NCBI GenBank assembly: GCA_963838035.1
Contig: CAWIPM010000003.1
Location: 62,001-126,000, forward strand
Reading direction: 5' to 3'
Source: CAVVNN01 sp963838035
GTDB lineage: Bacteria > Actinomycetota > Thermoleophilia > Solirubrobacterales > 70-9
DNA length: 64,000 nt
Below, piece after piece: positions 9,348 to 18,599 of the stretch (position 1 is the first letter of the stretch; each line of letters opens with the position of its first letter). The translations under genes and the position numbers were made by a program. The notes beneath the pieces are model-generated. The model was not told the DNA's origin. It did not search any database and saw only the letters and a list, made by a program, of their open reading frames with translations.

Positions 9348-10643
9348 GCGCCGAGGACCCTCTTCGCGTACTCGTTTGTGAAGGCGCGGCCGGGGTCGAG
9401 CTCGTCGCGGGCGGCCTGGAACTCGGCCCAGGACGGGTAGCGGGGGGCGAGGGTCTCGGCCGTCTGGAAGTGGCGCTTGCCCCAGTGGGGGCGGCCGCCG
9501 TAGGCGTCCATGATCTCCTCGACCGCCTCGAAGTAGGGGCGCCACTGCATGCCCGCGGTACTGGTGCACGGCGATGTAGGCGGTGTCGCGCCCGTGCGAG
9601 GGGCTGAGCAGGGCATCGTCGCCGGCGGTCACCCGCATCTCGATCGGGAAGAAGACCGGGTAGCGGTTGGCCCGCACCCACTCGATCACCCGCGGGCCGC
9701 CTCGGGCCCATGCTCGCGCGGCACCCCGTACTCCATCTCGGTGAAGCGGACGCGGCGCTCGTTGGCGAAGATCCGGTCGCTGCGGTCGGTGGCGCTGGTG
9801 CCGGAGGCGAGGCGAGCGGCGAGGCGCGACAGCGCTGGGATCGAGCGGGGCAGCGAGCTTGCCGGTCGCCGAGAGCGCCTCCAGCGCCCAGTTCTCCAGC
9901 ACGATGTCGTTGAGGTAGGCGGCAACCCGGCCCCGCGGCCGGGGCGGCGCCTCGGTGCGGTTGCGCTCGAGAACGAGGGCGCTGTCCGCGTAGGGAAAGG
10001 TGAAGAGCTCGTAGTGGTCGTTGGCGTCGGCGCGCTCCTGGAAGGTGTCGAGCACCTCGCTGGTCGGCCGCGGAGTGTCGACCCGGTCGCAGGATGAAGG
10101 CGGGGACGCAGCGCAACGTCACCGCCGAGATCGCGCCGAGCGCGCCGACCCCCACCCGCGCCGCCCGCAGCAGGCCGGGCTCGGCCTCGGCGGTCAGCTC
10201 GCGGACGCTGCCGTCGGCGAGGACCAGCTCGACCCCTCCACCTGGGAGGAGATGTTGCGCAGCCTGGCGCCGGTGCCGTGGGTGCCGGTGGAGATCGCGC
10301 CGGCGATCGTCTGGCGGTCGATGTCGCCGAGGTTCTCCATCGCCAGGCCGAGCCGGCTGAGCGCCTCGTTGAGATCGGCAAGCACCGTTCCCCCCCGATC
10401 TTGACCAGGCCCGAGGAGGGGTCGGCGTCGATCACACCGCTCAGCGCCTCGATCCCGACCAGCGTGCCGTCGGTCAGCGCCGCATCGGTGAACGAGTGCC
10501 CCGAGCCGGCGACGCTCACCTTCCTCCCTTCCGCCGCGGCGCTCGAGCACCGCCTCGGCCAGCTCCTCGCGGCTGCGCGGCTGGACGATCTCTGCCGGCT
10601 CGCAGGACTGATCCCCCGCCCAGTTGCGCCAGATGTCCCCCAC
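9344..10643 (-). pseudogene. FAD-linked sugar-lactone oxidase (D-arabinono-1,4-lactone oxidase-like), frameshifted
   Basis: Segments in different frames line up as one protein of about 430 residues. It starts with GDIWRNWAGDQSCEPAEIVQPRS. The FAD-binding part reads KVSVAGSGHSFTDAALTDGT and TIAGAISTGTHGTGARL. The middle reads LGAISAVTLRCVPAF and NDHYELFTFPYADSALVLERN. The C terminus reads GGRPHWGKRHF and DPGRAFTNEYAKRVLGA. The last block is the substrate/C-terminal signature of aldonolactone oxidases (ALO family), including the HWGK motif. About seven one-base shifts are needed between 10545 and 9550. The start is taken at GTG 10643. It is convergent with the deaminase-like gene, overlapping its stop codon. 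Confidence 0.7.
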
Positions 10644-10653
10644 GGCGCTAAAC

Positions 10654-11817
10654 CTAACCGGCTGCGCCGCCGGCGGGGCCAACACGCGGCGGGCATAGGC
10701 GGCGGTGGCGAGGAGGAGGGCGGTGATGGCGAGGCTGGGAGCGGCGTTGCCGGTGACGCTGGCCACGCCCCCCCCCGCCACGCCTCCCACGACCTGGCCC
10801 GCCGCCCAGGCCATGTTCGAGAGGCCGGCGGCGAAACCCTGGTGCAGACGGCTCGACTCCGCCGCCTCGGAGAGCATCGTCAGCGCCGGGGCGAAACAGA
10901 TCCCGGCACCCAGCGAGGTGAGGATCAGGCCGGCAAGAACGGCGCCGAGGGTCTGGGCGGCCGCGATCGCGATCATCGCCACCGCGCAGATGGTCAGCCC
11001 GACTGTGTACGGGGAGTGCGCCGGCCGACCCGATCGGAATAGCGCCCCGCGACCGGGGCCAGGCCCGCCTCCAGCGCGGCGCCGGCGATGAAGCCAGCCT
11101 GCGATCAGGGCGTGGCCACCACCCAGCGCATCGATCCGCAGCGGCACCAGGACCTCGATCGCCCCGAACATCATCGAGGGCACCGCAACGAATGCGGTCG
11201 CGTTCAGCACCGGACGGGTGAGGATCGTCGCGGCGACCTCTCGCAGGTCCTGCTCTTCGGGCGCGCTCGCCTCTGGCAGTGCGGGAGGCGAAGACGCGCG
11301 AGCACCACGGTGAGGAGGAACACCGAGCCGAAGACTGGCTCGGTGCCGATCGGGCCGCGATCGCTCCCAGGGCCGGGCCGAGCAGGGCGCCGGCGACCGC
11401 CGCACCCAGGGCCGTGCCGATCACCGAGCCGCGCTGCTCGTCGGGCGCCGCGGTGATCAGCCAGGTCAGCGCGCCGGACCAGATCAGCGCCCCCGCCATA
11501 CCCTGGGCGAAGCGAGCCGCGTCGAGCAGGGCGATGCTGGCGCCGAAGCCGAAGGCGACGCTGGCGACCCCGCAGCATCAGCAGGCCCGCGATCACGGCG
11601 CGCCGGGGGCCGAAGCGCGATGCCAGCAGACCGGCCGGCAGCGAGGCGAGCAGCGTGCCCGCCGCGTAGGAGGCGGTGAGGACCCGGCTTCCGCCTTGCT
11701 GAGCCCGAATTCGGCGACGTAGTCGGGCAGCAGCGGTGCGATCGCCGAGTAGAAGGTGACGTCGAAGAAGACCATCGTCGAAGCCAGGATCAGCAACCGC
11801 CGCATCGCTCCATCCAA
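10654..11817 (-). pseudogene. MFS transporter, frameshifted
   Basis: The N terminus MRRLLILASTMVFFDVTFYS and APLLPDYVAEFGLSKAEAG is typical of 12-helix major facilitator proteins. In other frames follow ASLPAGLLASRFGPRRAVIAG (motif A-like loop), a run around MAGALIWSGALTWLITAAP, and a C-terminal half with GAGICFAPALTMLSEAAES and LSNMAWAAGQVVGGVAG. At least four one-base shifts occur. One is a shortened G run near 11690 and another is an extra C before a G run near 11575. The transporter lies on the same strand as and just upstream of the lactone-oxidase gene; the TAG at 10654 is the likely stop. Substrate unknown. Confidence 0.7.
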
Positions 11818-11880
11818 TCAGGGCCGAGCGAACTCCGGTCCGCTCCACTCTGTCTAGCATCGGAGCGCGATCCACTCCCC

Positions 11881-11970
11881 GGAGGGGTGGCAGAGCGGTT
11901 GAATGCGCCGGTCTTGAAAACCGGTTGGCCGTCGCAAGGCGGCTCGTGGGTTCGAATCCCACCCCCTCCG
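11881..11970 (+). tRNA. tRNA-Ser (anticodon TGA), probable island insertion target
   Basis: Class II tRNA: acceptor GGAGGGG pairs with CCCCTCC, the anticodon loop is CTTGAAA with anticodon TGA, and there is a long variable arm and a T-arm GTGGGTTCGAATCCCAC. Its 3' part is repeated at 28307-28366, which marks it as an integration site. Confidence 0.95.
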
Positions 11971-11973
11971 CTT
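11928..11973 (+). repeat. Left attachment-site repeat (attL) inside tRNA-Ser
   Basis: This is the exact 46-base copy of the block at 28321-28366. It covers the variable arm, T-arm and acceptor 3' strand of the tRNA plus three bases beyond it. The preceding CTTGAAAACCGGT (11913-11925) is also shared; a two-base versus one-base difference separates the two blocks. Confidence 0.75.
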
Positions 11974-12138
11974 CACAGAGCGGAATGCGTGGATTTAGCC
12001 GGAATGCGCGCGATGCTCGAAGGGCGTCGGACCTCCCGTAGACACCGCCAAAGACCGCCTGGGCTGGGTGACGCCGATCGCACAATGATCGCTATCCCGG
12101 TGCTGGTCCTTCGCCGTGGCAAGGGCTAGCCTCACTCC

Positions 12139-12999
12139 GTGACCCTGATTCTGAGCTGCGTAACGCAGGACTTCGCCATTCAGGTATCCGACCGGTGCCT
12201 GAGCGACCTGAACACCGGCGAGGCAATTGAACAGGAGGCCAACAAGGCCGTTTTTTCTCTAACCGGGTTGCGTTCGCGTTCACCGGCCTGGCCACGATTG
12301 AGGGGAAGCCCGCCGATGTACTGGCCGTGCGGGTGTCCTCGGCTACGGCACGAGTCGATTGGTCATGCAGCGCAGCTCATTGTCAACGAAGCTACCCGGG
12401 CCTTTGCGGAAATGCCGGGGTCGGCCGCCGCCAAACGGCAAGCGTTCGTTGGCGCCGGTTGGGCACGGTTCCCACAGCACGGAGACGACCTCCGCCCTTT
12501 CGGAATAACGATCACCAACGCCCTGACGCAGGACGGTTGGCTGCCGGGGGCGCAACCCGAATTCGTCGGAGATGTCCGCATCCTGACTGACGACAGCCCC
12601 TACCTATGGACCGATGTAGGCGGCCTACCCGCGGGTCGACACGCGAAGCTGAACCGGGCGATCCGAAATCAGGTTGAGCGTGGCCTGAGCGCCAGGGCGC
12701 TGGCCGACTTGCTGATTCGTGAGACACGCCAAATGGCCGACCTCAACGAACGCATTGGCCGGGGCCTCATGGTCAGCTCCATACCGCGGTCAGTCACCGA
12801 GACGGGCGAGCTGATCGCCTTGGCGAGTCTGCCGACCGATACGAAGCTGACCTTCGCCCACCTGCGACACGACGACTCCCTCGCCGGCACGGAGGGGCCG
12901 CACGTCGTGCGACCCGGCGGGGTCGTGTTCAGCAACTTCCGACACGAACAGCACGGCCACTCCGAAACCGTGAGCGTCACGATCGTCTCGCCGGGCTAG
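12139..12999 (+). pseudogene. Ntn-hydrolase-like (proteasome beta-subunit-like) protein with two compensating frameshifts
   Basis: The GTG-started N terminus MTLILSCVTQDFAIQVSDRC matches the first strand of proteasome-beta-like Ntn hydrolases (TLI..., then SDR). From about residue 38 the frame looks like noise. The neighbouring frame (about 12267-12345) reads VAFAFTGLATIEGKPADVLA, the expected next strands, and the original frame resumes meaningfully at AAQLIVNEATRAFAEM. Two opposite indels therefore cancel, one near the T6 run at 12251-12256 and one near 12350. The C-terminal half (LTFAHLRHDDSL and so on) is not recognised. In this family the threonine after the initiator can be the nucleophile; T2 is present. 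It is the first gene of the island after the tRNA; function unknown. Confidence 0.5.
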
Positions 13000-13001
13000 G
13001 T

Positions 13002-13906
13002 TCAGTCTTTCGCCGGGTCGGGCTTGCTCCGGTCGAAAGCTTTGACTCCGGGTGTGGACGCGGGACGCGCTCCCGACAAGGACGGCTCATCCATGAACAG
13101 CCACCGAGTCGTTATGTCCTCATGGGCCGCGCCGAGCAAGACGTCAACTGCGGGGTTCAGGACTCGTTCCAAAATGATCGAGTCGTCGAGGTCGAGAATG
13201 AGGCTCTGAATTTGCTTGAGCGACAAAGCCGAGTCGAGGTGAGCGCATGCCTTATTGCGAACGGCCCGAACCTCGGCAACGGCCGCTAGGTCGACCGCTT
13301 TCAACGATTCGCGGAGCGATTGCTTCCCTCCAAAATCGCCTCTCCCCTGATAGCGCGGGTGGGCAACCGCCGTGTATTGCCGGTAGAGGATCGCGTACAG
13401 GCCGCGGAACGACTGAACTTCGCCGTGGTCGCCCATCCCAGGGAGTCGGTCGGCCCAATGCTCGTCGGCCTCCCTTGCAGGTCGGCCAAGACCAAGTCGG
13501 CGCCCTCTAGCTCAGCGACCTGGGCCTCCACCTCGGCTCGCTGCTCATCGGCGAACAGCTCGATTCCGCGTTCGCGGGCGTCGTTATCGGCTTTCAGACG
13601 TTGCCGTAGATCGTGCTTTCGCCATCGTTCGATCCGCGGCTGCCCTGGGTCGGCGGCGAGCCAGGCGACGTGTACCGCATGCTCATAGAGGCTGCGGGCA
13701 AGCGTCCCACCGTCCGTCTCACGGCCGAACGGCAGGAGGGCCAGGGTTGAGTCCAAGATCGTCGTCATTCGGCTGACAAGCGCCGCACCGATGAGCGGCC
13801 AAGCGTCGGAGTCATTCGTGGCCATGAATTCCTGTGGAAAATGGCGAGCCGCGAGGGCGACCAGCTCCCGGCCCCTTGCCTGAATATTTCGATCCCGCTC
13901 ATCCAT
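13002..13906 (-). pseudogene. DUF5677-like protein, one frameshift
   Basis: The N-terminal part begins MDERDRNIQARGRELVALAA and includes RSLYEHAVHVAWLAADP. The C-terminal part in another frame contains FRGLYAILYRQYTAVAHPRY and ends FDRSKPDPAKD. Together they make about 300 helical residues resembling DUF5677-type proteins, in which an acidic/basic helix pair precedes a Y..Y...HP motif. One shift near 13445 joins the two. The biochemical role of the family is not established. Related proteins are common on accessory elements. It is convergent with the Ntn-like gene and divergent from the gene at 14089. Confidence 0.5.
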
Positions 13907-14088
13907 TCGAGTGACCGTACGCGATGGCCGTCACGGCCAACGCGAACTTGTCAGCTCCGCGCGACTAGCTCCGAAACGTCAGCGATCACGCCGCAATTTG
14001 GGAGATTCCAACGACGTTTTTCCGCCGGTATCGCGGCCTACGCTTCGCAGTTGCAGTTGATGCAAATGCGATAAGTGGAGGTAGTACT

Positions 14089-14598
14089 GTGTTTACTGAA
14101 CCTAGCGTCGACGGCGGCGGAACGGCCGTTCTCGACTCCCCTGTTTCTGACGCCACCGCCGCGTTGAAGGGACTCGACATTTCGCTCGACTTGAGCAACG
14201 TCAAGATGAAGCTCGCTGACGCCGACGAGGGGCCGGGCCTTGGCGCCGACGAGATCGACCTGATGGAGGCCGAGTATCGAAAGTTCCTCGCCCTTCAGCT
14301 CATGCACCCGCTGGCCGACATCGTGCCCTGCGGGATCGTCGACGAGATGTGGCACCGCCACATTCTCGACACCGTGGCCTACAGGGAGGATTGCGATGCG
14401 ATCTTCGGACAGTTTCTCGACCACTTCCCTTACTTCGGGATGCGTGGCGAGGCTGACGCGCAGGCGTTGAACGATGCCTACGCGGACACTCTCGACCGCT
14501 ATCGCGCCGCCTTTGGCGAGCCGCCCGCGGAAACCTGGATTTCCAGCGACGCATCCAAATGCAGTCGGAAAGCCTGCAAACCCCAGAAGTGCAGGTAG
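14089..14598 (+). CDS. GRDP/DUF1399-like small protein with cysteine-rich tail
   Basis: This 169-residue protein has GIVDEMWHRHILDTVAYRED, then FGQFLDHFPYFGMRGE. That combination (D..WH.HIL, then F..H.PYFG) is characteristic of glycine-rich-domain-containing-protein-like (DUF1399-related) sequences of unknown function. The C terminus ends in a short cysteine cluster, SKCSRKACKPQKCR, that could bind metal or form disulfides. GTG is the start, with GTGGAGGT seven bases upstream. The gene is intact, unlike most island neighbours, and is followed by a hairpin at 14618-14648. Confidence 0.55.
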   Translation: MFTEPSVDGGGTAVLDSPVSDATAALKGLDISLDLSNVKMKLADADEGPGLGADEIDLMEAEYRKFLALQLMHPLADIVPCGIVDEMWHRHILDTVAYREDCDAIFGQFLDHFPYFGMRGEADAQALNDAYADTLDRYRAAFGEPPAETWISSDASKCSRKACKPQKCR

Positions 14599-14617
14599 GC
14601 ACTCGCCCTGGGATGAA

Positions 14618-14648
14618 GCGGCCCCGTCTTGCAGGGGGGCGGGGCCGC
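14618..14648 (+). terminator. Rho-independent-like hairpin
   Basis: GCGGCCCCG (14618-14626) pairs perfectly with CGGGGCCGC (14640-14648) around a 13-base loop, followed by CTTTCCT. It lies 20 bases after the stop of the gene at 14089-14598. Confidence 0.55.
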
Positions 14649-14655
14649 CTTTCCT

Positions 14656-15253
14656 ATGAACCTCCCCATTCCAGCCGCTTCGATTGGCGCAAGTGAAATC
14701 AGCCTGATCGTCTCTGGGGTCGCCGCCTTGGCGTCCCTCGCGGCCGTGACGATCACCTACCGGCTGGGAGTCCGTCGGCTTTGACCATGAGCGCGACCTG
14801 GCGGACCGCGATGCAGTGCGACGAGTCCTTGACGATGCCGCCTCCGCGCTGACCCACACGAACCGCGTCGTGTCGGACACTGGCTATGACGTCGCGGGAC
14901 TGTCGGAGGCGTCCGACGACGACGAACGCGATGACGTGCTGGGTGAGGCGTTTGAGGCCGCGAGCGTCGCCCTACAAGAACTCGAATCGCTGGCTGGTCG
15001 CCTGAAAATCCGTTTTGGCTCCGAACATGACCTAGTCACGATTTATGAGTCGGCCGCCGAGCTGGCACTAAAGCTCGTCTACACGCTCGCCCTGGTTCGC
15101 CAGGCAGACGATGAACGCGACGCCGCCATCAAGAACCAGGAGAAAGTCGAGAAACTGATCCGCCAGTTCCGCCTTGCGAGCGAGTCATTCACGCTGACGG
15201 CCTACAGAGTCGCGGGGGTCAAGCTCCGGGCCGTAGAACTCAGCGACCTCTAG
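14656..15253 (+). pseudogene. Small membrane-anchored hypothetical protein, one frameshift
   Basis: An ATG at 14656 starts a membrane helix (SLIVSGVAALASLAAVTITY). After one base shift near 14765 the sequence continues FDHERDLADRDAVRRVLDDA and runs to the stop at 15253. The result is about 198 residues: one N-terminal helix and a long charged, helical cytoplasmic part, with segments such as DAAIKNQEKVEKLIRQF. Such proteins often scaffold at the membrane; no family is recognised. Without the shift the first frame would stop after about 43 residues at 14786-14788. It is tail-to-tail with the integrase. Confidence 0.45.
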
Positions 15254-15265
15254 GACTCCCCCGGC

Positions 15266-16485
15266 TTACTCGCCGTATCGGGTCCGGCTTTCGCAGGTTG
15301 TAAGCCCGCCTCCGACGGAGCCCACCAGGTAAGCATCAAGCCGCCCCGCCGCCTCCGCCTCGCTCCCCGGCATCAGATGCCCGTAGCGATCCATCGTGAT
15401 CGAGATCGAGGCGTGGCCGATGTAGGTGGAGAGCGCCTTGGGGTTGACCCCCGCGGCGATCATCAGCGAGGCGAAGGTGTGGCGGCACTCGTGCAGGCCG
15501 ATCGGCTTGAGACCCGCCTTCTTCCAGCGCCGCTTCGCCTTCGTCGTCTGCGTCGCCGCCTGAGGAGTCGGTTCCTCTGATCGGCGAGCACCCTGTGCTC
15601 GGGGCGCCCACCGTTTCGGAGCTTCTGCTCCACCAGATAGCTGCGCAGCACGCTGGCGATCGGCACCCTGCGGGTCCCGGCGCCGCTCTTTGGCTCGATC
15701 TCCCCCTCGTGGGTATCCCAGGAGCGCCTCACATGGATCACTCCGGCTTCGAGGTCGACGTCTTCCCAGCGCAGCGCCCACAGCTCCCCGCGTCGCAGGC
15801 CCGAGTAGAGCGCCAACGCCCACAGCGCTCGTTCCTCGGGCCGCAGCGCCTCGATCAGCGCTGCCGCCTCGGCCGGGTCGGCGATCCGCTCGCGTTTGCC
15901 GCGGGCGGCGGGAAGCTCGAGACCGGTGGTCGGGTTGATCGCCACCTCGGAGCGGGCGAAGGCGCGGCGGTAGATCACCCGCAGGGGCATCAGGATGTTC
16001 TTCACGCATGAGGGATCAAGGCCAGTGGCGAGCAGGCGATCGGCGAAGTCCTGCACGCTCGACCCGCGAGAGCGAGGAGAGCCGCTTGGCGCCGAGCTCG
16101 GGGGTGATGTAGAGGCGGAGCGAGCGCTCGTAGTCGCGGATCACCGAGGGCTTGTAGGGATAGCCGGAGCGGTTTCTGATCGAGCCGTCCTTGATCCCCG
16201 CCACCAGCGCCTTGCCTGCCTCGGCGATCGTTGTGTCGCCCGGGCCGCGCAGGGTGCCGCGGCGGATCAGCGTCTGGGCTTCTGAGCGCCAGGCCTTGGC
16301 GGCGGCGAGGGTCGGGAAGGTCTTTCGCAGCGTCTTCTTGTCCCGCCGCGAGTAGGCCTGGGCCTGGTAGGTGGGGCGGCAGTTGCACTCTCCGCCGCTC
16401 CGCGCCCGCACAGCGGCTCTGAGTGGCGGATCGTGATCCCTTCCGGGCGCTTTCGCTTCGGCTTTTGGGCGGTCGCGGTGCTCAT
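15266..16485 (-). pseudogene. int: Tyrosine recombinase (phage-type integrase), frameshifted
   Basis: The parts read as one protein of about 400 residues. MSTATAQKPKRKRPEGITIR starts it. AYSRRDKKTLRKTFPTLAAA is the arm-binding domain, and FADRLLATGLDPSCVKNILM is the core-binding domain. The catalytic domain has YSGLRRGELWALRWEDVDL (first Arg), GLHECRHTFASLMIAAG (HxxR) and YIGHASISITMDRYGHL (His and nucleophilic Tyr). All catalytic residues are present. Shifts near 16415, 16058 and 15580 interrupt it. It would cut and join the tRNA-Ser attachment site about 3.3 kb to its right-hand neighbour's left. The upstream excisionase-like gene is on the same strand and reads into its start. Confidence 0.82.
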
Positions 16486-16768
16486 CTGCTCGGTGCCCGG
16501 TCTCGCCGGGTCGCGACCATAGCTCCGCTCGCCGCGAAGATCGAGCGCTTCAGGCTCCGGCAGGAGGCGCTCGCCGTGCTCGGCCAGCCAGCGCTCAAGC
16601 TCGGCGACGGGGATCAGGACGCGGCGCCCGACGCGGACGACGCGCAGCTCGGGCAGGACGTGGCGCTTCGAGGAAGTCGACGCTGATGCCGAGCGCCTGG
16701 GCCGCCTCGGCCTTGGAGAGGGCGAGGCGGGTCTTCGGCCGATTGGCGTTGTGCTGGTGCCCGGGCAT
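16486..16768 (-). pseudogene. Excisionase-like helix-turn-helix protein, one frameshift
   Basis: It starts MPGHQHNANRPKTRLALSKA, then EAAQALGISVDFL. After an extra G near 16672 it continues KRHVLPELRVVRVGRRVLIP and VAELERWLAEHGERL. This is the winged-helix HTH_17/excisionase pattern: SK.EAA..LG.S..., then R..GRR.LIP...LE.WL. Such proteins direct excision or act as small regulators. It lies immediately upstream of the integrase on the same strand. A TGCCCGGGCA palindrome overlaps its start codon, so its expression may be controlled through that site. Confidence 0.68.
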
Positions 16769-17630
16769 AGCTGCCAGGGTGGGGCAAGGAGAGAGGAGTC
16801 TCCAGGTTTCCCACCGGGTGGATTGCCCGGGCTACTTGGACTGCGTACGGGCGCAAAAGCGCTGTTTTGCGGCTTCGCGCTCCGTCTCGTCGATTTCGTA
16901 CCACCACTTCCGAACGGTCTCGTACTCGTATGGCCTATCGCTGCCGATCACCTCGCGGTAGGCGGCCGGATCGCGGGTACGCAGATGCACGAGGGCCAAG
17001 CAGGAGATCTTCGATATGGCCGATCTCCTCGTATTTGGCAAGCAGGTATGCCCAGGCTCCTTCACGGCGTTCCTTGGCTGCGGGCTGGGGCTTTGCGGTA
17101 CGAAGGCGCCGGCGCTTTCGGTAGCGCTTGAGAAGCCCGGCCGCTTGCCCCTCCTCCTTGTAGGCGTCGGTGAGTTCTGTGCGCTCGGCCGCGGAGACTT
17201 CGGCGAGTCGGCTCTGCAGCCTCGGATCGAGGCGTGCGAGATAGCCGACCCGCTCCTCGCTTGACTCCGGCTCTGGGGCCAAGAGGAAGACCCTGCCCGG
17301 GCAAAGCGAGCACCAATAGCCCTCGGCACTGGCAGCGGAGGCGGGGCGATAGGTGAGGAGCGCATCGGGATTGGCGTTGCCCTCGTAGGAGACGTCGCGC
17401 TCAGGCTCAAACCCGCGCCCGTGCTCCTCTCGAGATGCACCCGCATGTCCTCGAAGGCCTCCGGCGAGGGAAGTAGAGGCTCCTCGGCGCTCATCGCCTT
17501 CGCAGGGTAGGTGGCGAGGCGGCGCTCCCTGCCGGGCTATGGGCCTTTGCCCGGGCAAAGGAGCGAACGCCCGGGCATAACGACCTATGCCCGCGTGTTT
17601 GCCCGGGCATGAGCCCGAGATGCACGGGCA
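16758..17630. repeat. Cluster of TGCCCGGGCA palindromes
   Basis: Four exact copies of the decamer TGCCCGGGCA occur at 16758, 17294, 17548 and 17600. Near-copies lie at 16824, 17568 and 17621. The copy at 17545-17560 extends to a 16-bp perfect palindrome (CTTTGCCCGGGCAAAG). Two copies overlap start codons: the excisionase-like gene at 16768 and the possible start of the methyltransferase gene at 17609. Three lie in the divergent gap between the gene at 16832-17494 and the methyltransferase. The pattern suggests binding sites for an island regulator. A replication or partition role is an alternative. Confidence 0.55.
16832..17494 (-). pseudogene. Island hypothetical protein, frameshifted
   Basis: Joined frames give MSAEEPLLPSPEAFEDMRVH, then NANPDALLTYRPASAASAEG, WCSLCPGRVFLLAPEPESSE, a basic helical middle and a C-terminal part ending WWYEIDETEREAAKQRFCAR. 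At least two one-base shifts are needed (near 17400 and 16990). WCSLCPG may be half of a metal knuckle. No family is recognised. It is divergent from the methyltransferase, with palindromes in the shared promoter region. Confidence 0.4.
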
Positions 17631-18533
17631 AAGGAAGGGGGCACGCCCTTCGATCGAAGAATCCACCCGGGTGGAGCACCTTCAACCTCGAGAAGGGCGC
17701 TCCTACGGTCGCGCCAATGCCCCGGCAGCGGCCAAAGCGAAGGCAGGCGAGAAAGGCGCCGAAGGAGCGCTGCCCGATCTGCAAGCGGGCGCTTCACCAT
17801 CCCGGGGTGGGACGGCGCAGGAGCTTCTGCTCTAACGCCTGCCGCCAGGTCGCCTACCGGCGCCGCAAGGGAGAGGGGCTGAAGCGAAATCTCGTCCGCC
17901 TCGTGCAGGCCGATGCCCGCGAGTTCCTGGCGAGCCTGCCCGATGAGAGCGTCGATCTGATCGTCACCGACCCGCCCTATGCCTTCGAGCGGGGCGGCAC
18001 GCACTTCCGGGAGTGGTTCGCCGAGCTTCCCGATGAGGTCTGGCCCGAGATCCTCGCCGAGCTATATCGCGTGCTCGGACATGACCGCCACGCCTATCTC
18101 TTCTGCGACTGGCGCACGCAGCGGCTCTTCGAAGACGCGGCCGAGGACGCGGGCTTTCGCGTTCATAGGCCGCTCGTCTGGGACAAGCTCTCCCCGGCGC
18201 TTGGAGGGACCTGGCGCTCCCAATCGGAGCTGATCCTCTTCTTGGAGAAGGGCCATCGCCCCGGCAACTACAAGAACCGCGGCAACGTGCTCGGTGCCCC
18301 GCGGGTTGCCCGCGGCTACCCGACCGAGAAGCCGGTGCGGATCCTGCAGGCAGCTGATCAGCCAGTCGAGCCAGACGGGGGAGCTGGTTCTCGATCCGTT
18401 CTGCGGCTCGGGCAACGTCGGGAAGGCGGCCCGGTCGCTGGGGCGGCGGGCGGTGCTGTGTGATGTAGAGGCGGAGTTTGCGGCCGGGCGATTGCGTCTC
18501 GGTATTGAGCGTATGAAGGCTGCGAAAGCGTGA
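17609..18533 (+). pseudogene. DNA methyltransferase (DPPY type) with N-terminal zinc knuckle, one frameshift
   Basis: ERCPICKRAL and RSFCSNACRQVAYRRRK form a C-x2-C...C-x3-C knuckle near the N terminus. The methyltransferase part follows: LVRLVQADAREFLASLPDES, LIVTDPPYAFERGG (catalytic DPPY), and after a shift near 18353 GELVLDPFCGSGNVGKAARS (SAM-binding FxGxG). DPPY before FCGSG is the beta-class order of N6-adenine or N4-cytosine methyltransferases. The shift is an extra G inside CTGCAGCAGCTG. ATG 17609 or ATG 17720 (MPRQRPKRRQ) could be the start; the later one keeps the knuckle at residue 17. It precedes hsdM by 66 bases on the same strand. It may be an orphan regulator methylase or protect island DNA. 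Confidence 0.75.
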
Positions 18534-18599
18534 CGAAATCAACTGCCAGCCTTGGCTCTCTGGCCGGATAGTCTTCCGACCGCTGGTGCCGAGGCGGCG

